A DNA stretch of 64,000 bases, taken from contig NZ_CABGGS010000003.1 of NCBI RefSeq assembly GCF_902158555.1, positions 214,164-278,163 on the forward strand, read 5' to 3'. A program made the translations under genes and the position numbers. Position 1 is the stretch's first letter. Each line of letters begins with the position of its first letter. Shown in pieces: positions 16,423-26,681 of this stretch. The stretch is from Klebsiella spallanzanii (GTDB lineage Bacteria > Pseudomonadota > Gammaproteobacteria > Enterobacterales > Enterobacteriaceae). A model generated the notes under the pieces. The model was given only the letters and a program-made list of their open reading frames with translations, was not told where the DNA came from and made no database searches.

Positions 16423-17598
16423 CTAACGACGTAATGAATGCAGGGCGGCAATTAAACCCTGTACGCCTTTTTCCAGCTTCTCTCGCGGGCAGCCAGCGTT
16501 CAGACGAACAAACCCCTTACCCTCATCGCCATAGGTGTAGCCCGGCATAATGGCGACTTTTTGCTCTTCGATTAACGCTTTTTGCAGAGCGCGCTCGTCA
16601 ACTGCCAGCGGTCGCAGGTCAATCCACGCCAGATATGTTGCCTCTGGCGGTTGCCAGTTGAGCTCAGGAAATGCCTGATTCAGCTCTTGGGCAATGTAGC
16701 GCATATTTTCTTGTAGATATCCGCGCAGGGCATCCAGCCAGGGCTCGCCCTCGCGATAGGCGGCGATATGGGCGACCAGCGCCGGTACGGAAGGGGAAGA
16801 GAGCCCATCGCGGCTCTTAAGCGCGTGCAGATAGCTCTCACGCGCCGCGGCATCGTCAATCAGCCCGTATGCGCCGGTAAACGCCGGGATATTGAAGCTT
16901 TTTGAGACGGAAGTGAAGAGAGCCCAGGAACTGCGCGCCACGTCGCACCACGGTGTATGTCGGTGCCCTTCCCACGTCATATCCATGTGGATCTCGTCGC
17001 TAATCACCTTCACGCCGTGCTTCTCACACAGTTGTGACATGGTTTCCAGCTCTTCGCGGGTCCATACTTTGCCGGTAGGGTTATGTGGGCTACACAATAG
17101 CAGAACGGTATTGTGCGGCTGAGCCAGTACCGCTTCCAACTGCGTCATATCGCAGCGCCATTGGTTGTTATCGAACGTCAGAGGAACCGGGGCAATGCGC
17201 CGCTGGTTGCCTTCTATGGTTTTATAAAACGCGTCGTAGGCCGGTGTGTGTACCACAATGCCATCACCTTCTGCCGACCACTGGCGAATCATCTCTGCCA
17301 CCATATAGATAACTGACGGACCATAAACAATGGCTTCGCGATCGACAGGACTATGAAAACGACTGGCGAACCAGTGGCTCACTGCGCCGAGGAACTCATC
17401 GTTTTTCCAACGGCTATAGCCAAAAACACCGTGCGCCAGACGTTTACTCACTGCATCAAGGATGCACGGGGCGGTGGCGAAGTCCATATCGGAGATAGTG
17501 AAGGGAAGCAGGTCAGCTGCGCCGAAGCGGTCGGCCACGTAATCCCACTGCGTACACCAGGTACCATGACGGTCGACCGGCGTTGAAAAATCAAACAT
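16423..17598 (-). CDS. malY: MalY, PLP-dependent cystathionine beta-lyase and maltose regulator
   Basis: A 391-residue fold-type I aminotransferase-like enzyme. It cleaves cystathionine to homocysteine, pyruvate and ammonia and, in E. coli, also binds and inhibits the maltose activator MalT. The PLP lysine is in TSVSKSFNIPA; CSPHNPTGKVW and SDEIHMDM are the cofactor-binding motifs. The start at 17598 (MFDFSTPVDRHGTWC) matches the family; an upstream in-frame Met at 17616 is unlikely. It is the second gene of the malXY operon, repressed by MalI. Confidence 0.96.
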   Translation of the reverse strand: MFDFSTPVDRHGTWCTQWDYVADRFGAADLLPFTISDMDFATAPCILDAVSKRLAHGVFGYSRWKNDEFLGAVSHWFASRFHSPVDREAIVYGPSVIYMVAEMIRQWSAEGDGIVVHTPAYDAFYKTIEGNQRRIAPVPLTFDNNQWRCDMTQLEAVLAQPHNTVLLLCSPHNPTGKVWTREELETMSQLCEKHGVKVISDEIHMDMTWEGHRHTPWCDVARSSWALFTSVSKSFNIPAFTGAYGLIDDAAARESYLHALKSRDGLSSPSVPALVAHIAAYREGEPWLDALRGYLQENMRYIAQELNQAFPELNWQPPEATYLAWIDLRPLAVDERALQKALIEEQKVAIMPGYTYGDEGKGFVRLNAGCPREKLEKGVQGLIAALHSLRR

Positions 17599-17616
17599 CT
17601 GTACTTCCTTAATCAT

Positions 17617-17641
17617 GTCCCCCTCCTGTGCGGAGGGGGAC
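17617..17641 (-). terminator. Intercistronic hairpin between malX and malY
   Basis: GTCCCCCTCC (17617-17626) is the exact complement of GGAGGGGGAC (17632-17641), loop TGTGC. No U-tract follows on the minus strand, so it more likely tunes malY expression or mRNA stability than ends transcription. It lies 18 bp upstream of the malY start and covers the region just before its ribosome site. Confidence 0.5.
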
Positions 17642-17646
17642 GGAGC

Positions 17647-19239
17647 TTATGCCTCGACGGTATTCATCAGAACAGCCATTTCGTCTTTCACCGACTGCAC
17701 TTGCGGGCCAATAACCACCTGCAGGTTATGCTGGTTGAGCTGCACCACACCGATGGCGCGATTCGCTTTCAGCGCGGCGCTATCGACTTTACTCATGTCG
17801 TTAACTGACAAACGCAGGCGGGTAATGCAGTTATCGAGCGAAACGATATTTTCCGCACCGCCGAGCGCTGCCAGAATCGCCGGAACGTTATAACCTGATT
17901 TTCCGGTGACGCCGGTGACGGCCTTCTCAAATACGCTATTAGTTTCAATATCGCGTCCCGGCGTTTTCAGGTTAAAGCGGGTAATCGCGAAACGGAAGAT
18001 ACCGTAGTAAACCGCAAACCAGATTGCCGCGACAACCGGCACCAGATACCACTTGGTGGACAGGCCGTGCAGGATGCCGAAGACCACAAAGTCGATAACG
18101 TTGCCATCGGTGTTACCGATAGTGACTCCCAGGATAGCCATCATGGTGAAGCCCAGACCGGTCAATAAAGCGTGGATAACGTACAGTACCGGGGCGACGA
18201 ACAGGAACAAGAACTCCAGCGGTTCAGTGGTGCCGCCCACCACGCAGGCGATCACGCCAGAGATCAACAGGCCTTTAATTTTATGACGATTTTCCGGGCG
18301 AGCGCAGTGATACATCGCCAGTGCCGCACCGGGCAGGCCGCCAAGAAATGCCGGCATTTTCCCTTGCGACAGGAAGCGGGTCGCGCTTTCGGAGAAGCCG
18401 TGAGTGGTCGGACAGCTGAGCTGGGCCTGGAATATCGTCAGCGCGCCGCTGACGCTATGGCCGCAAACGTCCATGGTGCCGCCCGCTTCGGTAAAGCGGA
18501 TCAGCGCCACCAGAATATGGTGCAGGCCGAAAGGCAGCAGCAGGCGCTCTCCGGTACCGAAAATCATCGGCCCAAAATCGCCTGCGCTATTGATGACATG
18601 ACCGAGGGCATTAATGCCCATCGCGAAAATTGGCCATACCAGTGGGATAACCAAACCGACCAGACCGAGAACCACGGTAGTAATGATCGGGACAAAGCGG
18701 GTGCCGCCGAAGAAGGCCAGTGCGTCCGGCAGGCGGATGTTGTGGAAACGCTCATGCAGCATCCAGACGATGATCCCGGCGATGACCGCGCCGAGGATCC
18801 CGGTGTCGATGGATTGAATACCGATAATATTCTGGATGTTATTGGCTTTGAGGACCGCGGCATCGGTGGTCGGCAGAATACCTTTTGCCGTCAGCCAGAA
18901 GTTAACCGCCAGGTTCATCACCGCATAGCCGACAAAACCGGCAAACGCGGCGACGCCTTTATTTTCGCGGGCCAGACCTAACGGGATGGCAATACAAAAC
19001 ATCACCGGCAGAAAGCTGAAGGCAAAGGAGCCGACTTTGCTCATCCAGACGAAAACGGCCTGCAACAGCGGCACGTCCAGCCATGGCAGAAGCGTAAGAA
19101 CATCATGGCTGCTTAAAGAGCTGCCGATCCCCAGCATGATCCCGCAAAAGGAGAGTAACGCCACGGGCAACATAAAGGTTTTCCCTAACTGCTGGAAAAA
19201 CTCCCACAAGGTAATTTTGGTTGCTGTTTTCGCCGTCAT
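17647..19239 (-). CDS. malX: MalX, PTS EIICB component, maltose/glucose type
   Basis: A 530-residue PTS permease. The EIIC membrane domain (about residues 1-420) has the usual ten or so helices, including GTTEPLEFLFLFVAP, the sugar-binding Glu region of the glucose family. The EIIB domain (about 450-530) has the phosphorylated Cys in SLDNCITRLRL. E. coli MalX can transport glucose and maltose by facilitated diffusion; its natural substrate is unsure. It is first in malXY, divergent from malI. Confidence 0.95.
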   Translation of the reverse strand: MTAKTATKITLWEFFQQLGKTFMLPVALLSFCGIMLGIGSSLSSHDVLTLLPWLDVPLLQAVFVWMSKVGSFAFSFLPVMFCIAIPLGLARENKGVAAFAGFVGYAVMNLAVNFWLTAKGILPTTDAAVLKANNIQNIIGIQSIDTGILGAVIAGIIVWMLHERFHNIRLPDALAFFGGTRFVPIITTVVLGLVGLVIPLVWPIFAMGINALGHVINSAGDFGPMIFGTGERLLLPFGLHHILVALIRFTEAGGTMDVCGHSVSGALTIFQAQLSCPTTHGFSESATRFLSQGKMPAFLGGLPGAALAMYHCARPENRHKIKGLLISGVIACVVGGTTEPLEFLFLFVAPVLYVIHALLTGLGFTMMAILGVTIGNTDGNVIDFVVFGILHGLSTKWYLVPVVAAIWFAVYYGIFRFAITRFNLKTPGRDIETNSVFEKAVTGVTGKSGYNVPAILAALGGAENIVSLDNCITRLRLSVNDMSKVDSAALKANRAIGVVQLNQHNLQVVIGPQVQSVKDEMAVLMNTVEA

Positions 19240-19290
19240 AACACGAATCCTGGTTCTTTAAGTTATCGGTAGGATGTAACGCAACGGAAA

Positions 19291-19306
19291 GATAAAACGT
19301 TTTACC
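19291..19306. promoter_or_regulatory. MalI operator, malX side
   Basis: GATAAAACGTTTTACC matches the MalI operator GATAAAACGTTTTATC at 15 of 16 positions. It lies about 52 bp upstream of the malX start, consistent with repression of malXY. Confidence 0.88.
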
Positions 19307-19315
19307 AAATTTTAG

Positions 19316-19331
19316 TGCGATAAAAATCACA
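19316..19331. promoter_or_regulatory. CRP site in the malX-malI region
   Basis: TGCGATAAAAATCACA matches the CRP consensus TGTGA-N6-TCACA at nine of ten conserved positions. It lies between the two MalI operators, as in E. coli where CRP activates both divergent promoters. Confidence 0.8.
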
Positions 19332-19369
19332 TATTCGGGCGATAATAAGGTTTATAAATAGGACACATT

Positions 19370-19385
19370 GATAAAACGTTTTATC
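19370..19385. promoter_or_regulatory. MalI operator, malI side
   Basis: GATAAAACGTTTTATC is a perfect 16-bp palindrome identical to the known MalI operator. It is 29 bp upstream of the malI start, so it should mediate autorepression. Confidence 0.92.
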
Positions 19386-19413
19386 GACAGCCAAAGGGAG
19401 TCGGCCTGCTGTT

Positions 19414-20442
19414 ATGGCTATCGCGAAAAAAATCACCATTAATGATGTCGCGCAGGCGGCGGGGGTTTCGGTCAGCACGGTATCGCTGGTGCTGAGCGGC
19501 AAGGGGCGTATTTCGTCGGCCACCGGCGAGCGAGTCAATCACGCTATTGAGCAACTGGGCTTTGTGCGTAACCGCCAGGCGGCGTCTCTACGCGGCGGTC
19601 AGAGCGGAGTTATTGGTCTGATAATCAGCGACTTATCGAAGCCTTTCTACGCGGAGATGACCGCCGGACTAACCGATGCGCTTGAGTCGCAGGGCAAAAT
19701 GGTGTTCCTCACCCAGGGGGGCCACAGCGGTGAAAAAATGCTCCAGCGTTTTGATACTCTGGTTTCGCAAGGGGTCGATGGCGTGGTGATTGCCGGGGCG
19801 ATTGACCAGGGGGCCGAGCTGCGCGATCGTGCGATCGAGGCCGGTATGCCGCTGGTTTTTGCCTCCCGCGCCAGCTATCTCGACGACGTCGACCTGATCC
19901 GCCCGGATAATATGCAGGCGGCGCAGATGGTTACCGAGCACCTGATCCGCCGGGGCCATCAGCGCATTGCGTGGTTGGGAGGGCAAAGTTCCTCGCTGAC
20001 GCGTGCTGAACGGGTAGGCGGTTACTGTGCCACTTTATTGAAGTATGGCCTGCCGTTTCATAGCGAATGGGTGCTTGAGTGTGATTCGAGCCAGAAGCAG
20101 GCGGCGGAGGCAATGACTGCTTTGCTGCGGCAAAACCCGACGATCAGCGCCGTGCTGTGCTACAACAGCGTGATTGCCACCGGGGCGTGGTTTGGGCTGA
20201 TGCGTGCTGGGCGGCAGAGCGGCGAAGATGGCGTTGAAAGCTATTTTGAACAGCGGGTGGCGCTGGCGGCATTTGCTGAATTGCCTGAGGATGCGCTGGA
20301 CGACCTGCCGTTGACCTGGGTGACGACACCCGCTCGGGAGATGGGGCAAAGCCTGGCGGACTGCATTTTACGACGGATGGAAGAGGGGCAGGGAGTGGCG
20401 AGAAATCAGATAATCTCCCCCCGGCTGATCACCCGAAAATAG
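19414..20442 (+). CDS. malI: MalI, LacI-family repressor of malXY
   Basis: A 342-residue LacI/GalR-family repressor. The N-terminal helix-turn-helix and hinge cover about residues 1-62 (KKITINDVAQAAGVSVSTVSLVL); the rest is the periplasmic-binding-protein-like effector domain. Two MalI operators in the divergent intergenic region support the assignment directly. The natural inducer is not known. The gene converges on ydgA. Confidence 0.95.
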   Translation: MAIAKKITINDVAQAAGVSVSTVSLVLSGKGRISSATGERVNHAIEQLGFVRNRQAASLRGGQSGVIGLIISDLSKPFYAEMTAGLTDALESQGKMVFLTQGGHSGEKMLQRFDTLVSQGVDGVVIAGAIDQGAELRDRAIEAGMPLVFASRASYLDDVDLIRPDNMQAAQMVTEHLIRRGHQRIAWLGGQSSSLTRAERVGGYCATLLKYGLPFHSEWVLECDSSQKQAAEAMTALLRQNPTISAVLCYNSVIATGAWFGLMRAGRQSGEDGVESYFEQRVALAAFAELPEDALDDLPLTWVTTPAREMGQSLADCILRRMEEGQGVARNQIISPRLITRK

Positions 20443-20458
20443 CCCCTCGTAAGGGGCT
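20441..20458 (-). terminator. Terminator of ydgA
   Basis: AGCCCCT-CGTA-AGGGGCT forms a perfect 7-bp stem. On the minus strand it is followed by ATTTTC, so it most likely ends ydgA; it also spans the malI stop. Confidence 0.7.
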
Positions 20459-20467
20459 ACTTATGGT

Positions 20468-22018
20468 TTACTGCTGCGGAACCACGTCTTGCGGCGTGGT
20501 TTCTTGCGGCACAGTTTCCTGCGGTGCTGCTGGCTCGGAAACGGCTGGAAGCGCTAAACCGAACATCCCGGCAAACTCATCCAGCGGCATTTTCTGCCCA
20601 TTCAGCGTCACCTGGCCGTCAGCGTACTGCAGGCTGGAGGTAATGGCGTTATCTTCCATAGTAGTAATGCGGAACATCTGGCCCATTGCTGCCAGGCCTT
20701 TTACCTGCTGATCCGCCAGCTTAGCGGCGTCTTCGGGCTGATAGCCTTCAAGCCCGGCAATCTGAGTCATAAACGCGGTTGCCATATCGACCGGGATCAC
20801 CAGCTTGCCGTCGAGAGATTTGACGCTACGATCTACTTCATCCGCCAGGGTTTGCGGCGGTGTGGTAACCAGCGACGGATCTTTCAGCAGAACGGAAAGA
20901 TTAAAGGTGGTTTCGCCTTTCGCATTACGCCAGCTCAGTGGTGAAATGGTCAGGGATGGGTTGCCTTTGAGCATAATAGGCAGCGAGCTAAAGAAGGTTT
21001 GCATTATCGCCTGCTGATACAGCTCGGGATTCTGCGCCAGCTGCGGATCCGCCATCAGCGCCTGCGCTTCGGCATTATACTTCTGGCTGAACTGATGGAA
21101 CGCTTCGCCATCAATATTATCCAGCTTCAGGGTCAGCCTGCCGCTGCCAATATCCTGATTTTGCAGCTTCAGGCTGTTGACGGTGTAATCCAGCTGGCTA
21201 TTAATGCCTTTACCGTCGGCGGTGAGCGTAGAGTTACCGTCGATTTTCATCCCTTCGAACCGCGCCAGCTCTTTGCCTTCAACGCCAATCGACAGTTTTT
21301 CCAGCGAGATGGCCTGCTTGCCAATACGCTCGTTGAAGCTGGCCATTTCGGTGGAGCCATCGGTTTTCAGGTTATTGAAGGTAAGCTGGACCTTCTGATT
21401 ATACTCGTTCACTGCATTAATCTGCCCGCTGCCGGCTTCGCCGGTCAGACTCAGGGTTTTCCCCTCACGGTCAGCATTCAGCTGGAACTGGCCGCCGCTG
21501 AAGGTCACTTTCTCATCACCTTTGGCGTAATCAAGCGGTTTGAGCACAATAGCGGATTGATTGTCGCCGCTCCAGGCGATGCGGGTATCAATGGTAAACG
21601 GTGTTTCACCTTTCGCGATATCGAACAGCGCCTTGCTGGCATCGTTATTGACCAACGTGGTTTTAACAGAAGCCATCGAGGGGGCGAGGTTGAAGGTTTT
21701 CAGCGAGGCCAGCGGGAAGGGGCCGTGATCGACAACTTCATCAAACACCAGCGATTGCCCGGCGGCAAGCCAACGTGTTTCTTTACCAGCAACCGGTTTA
21801 ACCACCAACTGTAAATGGCTGCTGAACAGGCCGCGCTGATAGTTTTGATAAGACAGCTCAACGCCTGCCTGCGGCGCGCTGCTTTGCAGCTGAGCATTAG
21901 CCTGCTGCACCATATCATCAATGCGGTTTTCCAGCTGTTTACCTGTGTACCAGGCGCCGCCTGTCCAGACGACGCCCAGCGCGATGATAACTCCTGCTGC
22001 GACCAGCGATTTTTTCAT
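20468..22018 (-). CDS. ydgA: YdgA, DUF945 family protein
   Basis: A 516-residue DUF945 protein of unknown function. An N-terminal hydrophobic segment (about residues 5-24, SLVAAGVIIALGVVWTGGAW) acts as signal anchor, and the bulk is predicted to be periplasmic. The C-terminus is a low-complexity run of Pro, Gln, Val, Glu and Thr (PQETVPQETTPQDVVPQQ), longer than in the E. coli homologue as I recall it. It is downstream of manA in the same direction. Confidence 0.9.
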   Translation of the reverse strand: MKKSLVAAGVIIALGVVWTGGAWYTGKQLENRIDDMVQQANAQLQSSAPQAGVELSYQNYQRGLFSSHLQLVVKPVAGKETRWLAAGQSLVFDEVVDHGPFPLASLKTFNLAPSMASVKTTLVNNDASKALFDIAKGETPFTIDTRIAWSGDNQSAIVLKPLDYAKGDEKVTFSGGQFQLNADREGKTLSLTGEAGSGQINAVNEYNQKVQLTFNNLKTDGSTEMASFNERIGKQAISLEKLSIGVEGKELARFEGMKIDGNSTLTADGKGINSQLDYTVNSLKLQNQDIGSGRLTLKLDNIDGEAFHQFSQKYNAEAQALMADPQLAQNPELYQQAIMQTFFSSLPIMLKGNPSLTISPLSWRNAKGETTFNLSVLLKDPSLVTTPPQTLADEVDRSVKSLDGKLVIPVDMATAFMTQIAGLEGYQPEDAAKLADQQVKGLAAMGQMFRITTMEDNAITSSLQYADGQVTLNGQKMPLDEFAGMFGLALPAVSEPAAPQETVPQETTPQDVVPQQ

Positions 22019-22039
22019 AGCATTTGTCCATAAATGAAA

Positions 22040-22061
22040 CCAGGCGGATTGAGCCGCCTGG
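22040..22061 (-). terminator. Terminator of manA
   Basis: CCAGGCGG (22040-22047) pairs with CCGCCTGG (22054-22061). On the minus strand TTTCATTTA follows. It lies between manA and ydgA. Confidence 0.6.
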
Positions 22062-22116
22062 TTGTGTTGTCATGATGGGTGAAAGTCTAGCAACTGTGGT
22101 TAAAAAGTTCAGTAAC

Positions 22117-23295
22117 TTACTGGAGCTTATTAAACACGCGCGCCACGCGACCTTTACCGCTTACCTGTACCGGAAATTCGTTACAGGCAACAAACGCCGA
22201 CTCACCCGGCTTCAGCGTCAGGCTCTGCTCGTCTTTCGTGATAACCGCTTCCCCCTCAACGCAGAACAGAATTGCCGCGCTGTCCTGGGCGATAGTTGAC
22301 GTCTGCGCCGACAAATCGTGCAGAGAGAAGGCAAAATCATCCACCGGGATTGGGAAATCCAGTTCAGCGTCATGAACAACCGGTTGGGTCAGCAGCTCGC
22401 CCGCAGGCTTGGGCTCAAATTTGACGTTCGCCACCAGTTCAGGAATATCAATGTACTTCGGCGTCAGGCCTGCGCGCAGGACGTTGTCCGAGTTAGCCAT
22501 GACTTCCAGGGCCACGCCCTGCAGGTAGGCGTGCGGAGTTTCTGCGAACAGGAACATCGCTTCGCCAGGATTCAGCTTCACCACGTTGAGCAGCAGCGGA
22601 GAGAAGAGGCCGCTATCGTCAGGATAAAATTCGGCGATCAGGCGGATAGTCTGCCACGGTTCACCCTGCTCACTATCCAGCGCCTTCTGCAGCACCTTCA
22701 ACGCATGGGCTTTTTCTTCGCCCTTCATATTCAGCAGGCTGGCAAACAGCTGGCTCAGATGTTCGCCGTCAGGCTGCGCGAGGAATTGCGCAATCGCTGG
22801 ATGGGCATCGGCTACCGGCTGCAGCAGATTGACGATATCGGCAAATTCGCGGAACGCGTTCATGGCAAGGAACGGAGTCAGGGCAAAAACCAGCTCTGGC
22901 TTGTGGTTCGGATCCTTATAGTTACGCTCGGCGGCATCAAGTGGGATCCCCGCAGCGTTCTCTTTGGCGAAACCGATTTCTGAAGCCTGCTTATTCGGGT
23001 GTACCTGAATAGACAGCGGCTGCGCGGCGCACAGGACTTTGAACAGGAATGGCAATTCACCGAAACGCTCGGCGACTTTTGCGCCAAGCAGGGCCGCTTT
23101 ATCGCCTTCGATCACTTCGCGCAGGGAATGCGGAGCCCCGGTATTATCCAGAATCTGCGAGCTGCTCTTCGGATGCGCGCCCATCCACAGCTCCGCCATC
23201 GGCAGGTTGTTCGGGTTAGCAATTCCATACAGTTCGGTTAAGGCGGTATGACTTCCCCAGGCGTAGTTTTGCACTGAGTTGATGAGCTTTTGCAT
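22117..23295 (-). CDS. manA: Mannose-6-phosphate isomerase, class I
   Basis: A 392-residue zinc enzyme that interconverts mannose-6-phosphate and fructose-6-phosphate, for mannose use and for GDP-mannose supply to polysaccharides. Metal and active-site motifs are intact: PLSIQVHPNKQ (zinc Gln and His), KPELVFAL (zinc Glu) and the class I signature YLQGVALEVMANSDNVLRAG with the catalytic Arg. The start at 23295 (MQKLINSVQNYAWGS) matches the family; six extra in-frame codons lie upstream. Divergent from fumA. Confidence 0.97.
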   Translation of the reverse strand: MQKLINSVQNYAWGSHTALTELYGIANPNNLPMAELWMGAHPKSSSQILDNTGAPHSLREVIEGDKAALLGAKVAERFGELPFLFKVLCAAQPLSIQVHPNKQASEIGFAKENAAGIPLDAAERNYKDPNHKPELVFALTPFLAMNAFREFADIVNLLQPVADAHPAIAQFLAQPDGEHLSQLFASLLNMKGEEKAHALKVLQKALDSEQGEPWQTIRLIAEFYPDDSGLFSPLLLNVVKLNPGEAMFLFAETPHAYLQGVALEVMANSDNVLRAGLTPKYIDIPELVANVKFEPKPAGELLTQPVVHDAELDFPIPVDDFAFSLHDLSAQTSTIAQDSAAILFCVEGEAVITKDEQSLTLKPGESAFVACNEFPVQVSGKGRVARVFNKLQ

Positions 23296-23492
23296 TCTCA
23301 ATCCCTGTTCCACGTGATAATTGATGGCACTATTAAACCAGCAATCGACCGAGAAGCAACTGGCGCGAAGAAAAAGTCGTCCTTGTCTCAGTTTTTGTTA
23401 AAAAATTGTGTAAAATCGATCGACTCGCTTTTCTACGGGCAAATGGAGTGTCTGCCTGAAATATAATCAGCCAAGCAGTAAGTGAGAGCACA

Positions 23493-25139
23493 ATGTCGAA
23501 TAAACCGTTTGTATATCAGGATCCTTTTCCACTGAAAAAGGACGATACAGAGTACTACCTCCTCAGCAGTGATTACGTCTCCGTCGCCGAATTCGCCGGC
23601 CAGGAAGTTCTGAAAGTTGAACCTCAGGCGCTAACTTTACTGGCACAACACGCTTTCCACGACGCCTCCTTTATGCTTCGCCCGGCGCACCAGCAGCAGG
23701 TTGCCGATATCCTCAACGATCCTGAAGCCAGCGAAAACGATAAATACGTGGCGCTACAGTTCCTGCGCAACTCGGACATCGCCGCTAAAGGCGTGCTGCC
23801 AACCTGCCAGGATACCGGCACCGCGATTATCACCGGCAAAAAAGGTCAACGTGTGTGGACCGGCGGCGGCGATGAAGCGGCGCTGGCGCAGGGCGTCTAC
23901 AACACCTATATCCAGGATAATCTGCGCTATTCGCAGAACGCGCCGTTGGATATGTATAAAGAAGTGAACACCGGTACTAACCTGCCTGCGCAAATTGATC
24001 TCTACGCCACTGATGGTGAGGAATATAAATTCCTCTGCATCGCCAAGGGCGGCGGCTCGGCCAACAAAACCTATCTGTATCAGGAAACCAAGGCGCTGAT
24101 CACGCCGGCAAAACTGAAAAACTATCTCGTCGAGAAGATGCGCACCCTGGGCACTGCAGCCTGCCCGCCGTACCATATTGCCTTTGTAATTGGCGGCACT
24201 TCGGCGGAATCAACGCTGAAAACGGTTAAGCTGGCTTCAACCAAATATTATGACGGCCTGCCGACCGAAGGCAACGAGCACGGTCAGGCCTTCCGCGATA
24301 TTCAGCTCGAGCAAGAGCTGCTGCTGGAAGCGCAGAATCTCGGCCTCGGCGCGCAGTTCGGCGGTAAATACTTCGCCCACGATATCCGCGTGGTACGTCT
24401 GCCGCGTCACGGCGCATCCTGCCCGGTGGGCATGGGCGTCTCCTGCTCAGCGGATCGTAATATCAAAGCGAAGATCAACCGTGAGGGGATTTGGCTGGAG
24501 AAACTGGAAAGCAATCCGGGGAAATATATTCCTGAGCATCTGCGTCAGGCCGGAGAGGGCGAAGCGGTTAAGGTTAATTTGAACCAGCCGATGAGCGACA
24601 TTCTGGCGCTGCTGTCGCAGTACCCGGTGTCGACCCGCCTGTCGCTGAGCGGTACGATTATCGTGGCGCGCGATATTGCCCACGCGAAGCTGAAAGAGAT
24701 AATTGATAACGGCGATGAGCTGCCGCAGTACGTGAAAGATCATCCGATTTACTACGCGGGCCCGGCGAAAACCCCGGACGGCTACGCTTCCGGTTCCCTT
24801 GGTCCAACCACCGCGGGCCGGATGGACTCTTACGTCGACCTGCTGCAAGCGCATGGGGCGAGCAAAATCATGTTAGCCAAAGGTAACCGCAGCCAGCAGG
24901 TGACCGACGCCTGCCACAAGCACGGTGGTTTCTATCTCGGCAGCATCGGCGGCCCGGCGGCGGTGCTGGCGCAGCAGAGCATCCGTAGCCTCGAGTGCGT
25001 GGCCTATCCGGAGCTGGGGATGGAAGCAATCTGGAAAATTGAAGTTGAAGATTTTCCGGCATTTATCCTGGTGGATGATAAGGGCAATGACTTCTTCCAG
25101 CAGATCCAGAGCTCACAATGCACCCGTTGCGTGAAATGA
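23493..25139 (+). CDS. fumA: Class I fumarase A
   Basis: A 548-residue iron-sulfur fumarase that hydrates fumarate to L-malate in the TCA cycle. Cys ligands of the 4Fe-4S cluster are in PTCQDTGT (near 105), TAACPPYH (near 224) and GVSCSADRN (near 318). It is followed by fumC, as in E. coli, with a terminator between. A close paralogue lies at 53427-55076 on the other strand. The name fumA rather than fumB is based on its position beside manA and fumC. Confidence 0.95.
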   Translation: MSNKPFVYQDPFPLKKDDTEYYLLSSDYVSVAEFAGQEVLKVEPQALTLLAQHAFHDASFMLRPAHQQQVADILNDPEASENDKYVALQFLRNSDIAAKGVLPTCQDTGTAIITGKKGQRVWTGGGDEAALAQGVYNTYIQDNLRYSQNAPLDMYKEVNTGTNLPAQIDLYATDGEEYKFLCIAKGGGSANKTYLYQETKALITPAKLKNYLVEKMRTLGTAACPPYHIAFVIGGTSAESTLKTVKLASTKYYDGLPTEGNEHGQAFRDIQLEQELLLEAQNLGLGAQFGGKYFAHDIRVVRLPRHGASCPVGMGVSCSADRNIKAKINREGIWLEKLESNPGKYIPEHLRQAGEGEAVKVNLNQPMSDILALLSQYPVSTRLSLSGTIIVARDIAHAKLKEIIDNGDELPQYVKDHPIYYAGPAKTPDGYASGSLGPTTAGRMDSYVDLLQAHGASKIMLAKGNRSQQVTDACHKHGGFYLGSIGGPAAVLAQQSIRSLECVAYPELGMEAIWKIEVEDFPAFILVDDKGNDFFQQIQSSQCTRCVK

Positions 25140-25145
25140 TCTCAG

Positions 25146-25168
25146 CCGCCCTTCGGGGCGGTTTTTTT
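25146..25168 (+). terminator. Rho-independent terminator of fumA
   Basis: CCGCCC-TTCG-GGGCGG followed by seven T, a textbook tetraloop terminator 7 bp past the fumA stop. Confidence 0.95.
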
Positions 25169-25280
25169 ATGCCGCTTAACGGCACGAACCACTAAAACAA
25201 CTTATAAATCTGTCCAATACTTAATGCTTTAAGCAGGTGAGCCTTGTCGCTATACGTACTTTGAATTCAAGGAGAATGTA

Positions 25281-26681
25281 ATGACAACGCATCGCAGTGA
25301 AAAAGACTCTATGGGCGCAATTGATGTGCCTGCTGATAAGCTATGGGGCGCGCAGACCCAGCGCTCGCTGGAACATTTCCGCATCTCGACGGAAAAAATG
25401 CCGGTTGAGCTCATTCGTGCACTGGCGCTAACCAAGCGCGCGGCGGCAAAGGTGAATAACGATCTCGGCCTGCTGGACACGGAGAAAGCGCAAGCGATTA
25501 TCCAGGCAGCGGATGAAGTACTGGCAGGCAAGCACCCGGATGAATTTCCGCTGGCCATCTGGCAAACTGGCTCCGGTACCCAAAGTAATATGAATATGAA
25601 TGAGGTGCTGGCAAACCGCGCCAGTGAACTGCTGGGCGGCGCGCGCGGGATGGAACGTAAAGTCCACCCTAACGATGATGTGAACAAAAGCCAAAGCTCT
25701 AATGACGTCTTCCCGACGGCGATGCATGTAGCGGCGATTATTGCTCTACGGGAAAAACTTATTCCGCAGCTTAATGTGCTGAAACGCACCCTCCACGATA
25801 AATCCGTTGCCTTCAGCGATATCGTCAAGATTGGCCGTACTCACCTACAGGACGCCACGCCTCTGACTCTGGGCCAGGAGATCTCCGGTTGGGTAGCGAT
25901 GCTTGAACATAACCTTAAACATATCGACCATAGCCTGCCGCATCTGGCGGAACTGGCGCTGGGCGGCACGGCTGTCGGCACCGGACTGAACACGCATCCG
26001 GAATATGCGGTGCGCGTTGCTGCTGAGCTGGCGAGCTTAAGCGGACAGCCGTTTGTCACCGCGCCGAATAAATTTGAAGCGCTGGCCACCGTGGATGCGC
26101 TGGTGCACGCGCACGGGGTGTTAAAAGGGCTGGCATCTTCGTTGATGAAAATTGCCAACGATGTTCGCTGGCTGGCTTCCGGCCCGCGCTGTGGTATTGG
26201 TGAAATTGCGATCCCGGAGAATGAGCCGGGATCGTCGATTATGCCGGGTAAAGTCAACCCGACCCAGTGTGAGGCCCTGACGATGCTGTGCTGTCAGGTT
26301 CTGGGTAACGATGTGGCGGTGAATATCGGCGGCGCATCAGGCAACTTCGAGCTTAACGTCTACCGCCCGATGGTTATCCACAACTTCCTGCAATCCGTGC
26401 GGCTGCTGGCTGACGGAATGGAGAGCTTTAACGAGCATTGCGCGGTGGGGATTGAACCTAATCGGGAACGCATCAGCCAGTTGCTGAATGAGTCGCTAAT
26501 GCTGGTGACCGCGCTGAATACCCATATCGGCTACGATAAAGCGGCGGAAATTGCCAAGAAGGCGCATAAAGAAGGGCTAACCCTGAAGGCTTCCGCGCTG
26601 GCGCTCGGCTACCTGACGGAAGCCGAGTTTGATGGCTGGGTGCGCCCGGAAGAGATGGTCGGCAGTATGGCTACTCGCTAG
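25281..26681 (+). CDS. fumC: Class II fumarase C
   Basis: A 466-residue member of the aspartase/fumarase superfamily, a heat-stable iron-free tetrameric fumarase. The signature [15 protein letters not shown] is intact near residue 318, with [11 protein letters not shown] and [10 protein letters not shown] also present. In E. coli it is induced by SoxRS and iron limitation as a backup to FumA. It is close behind fumA but has its own upstream region after the fumA terminator. Its last 11 bp overlap the end of convergent tus. Confidence 0.97.
   Translation: MTTHRSEKDSMGAIDVPADKLWGAQTQRSLEHFRISTEKMPVELIRALALTKRAAAKVNNDLGLLDTEKAQAIIQAADEVLAGKHPDEFPLAIWQTGSGTQSNMNMNEVLANRASELLGGARGMERKVHPNDDVNKSQSSNDVFPTAMHVAAIIALREKLIPQLNVLKRTLHDKSVAFSDIVKIGRTHLQDATPLTLGQEISGWVAMLEHNLKHIDHSLPHLAELALGGTAVGTGLNTHPEYAVRVAAELASLSGQPFVTAPNKFEALATVDALVHAHGVLKGLASSLMKIANDVRWLASGPRCGIGEIAIPENEPGSSIMPGKVNPTQCEALTMLCCQVLGNDVAVNIGGASGNFELNVYRPMVIHNFLQSVRLLADGMESFNEHCAVGIEPNRERISQLLNESLMLVTALNTHIGYDKAAEIAKKAHKEGLTLKASALALGYLTEAEFDGWVRPEEMVGSMATR

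Noticed and set aside
18172..18981. A 269-codon plus-strand frame inside malX
   Set aside because: Composition is dominated by Gln, Arg, Asp and His with no fold-like pattern; malX explains the region.
20999..21814. A 271-codon plus-strand frame inside ydgA
   Set aside because: Shadow of ydgA; no family features.
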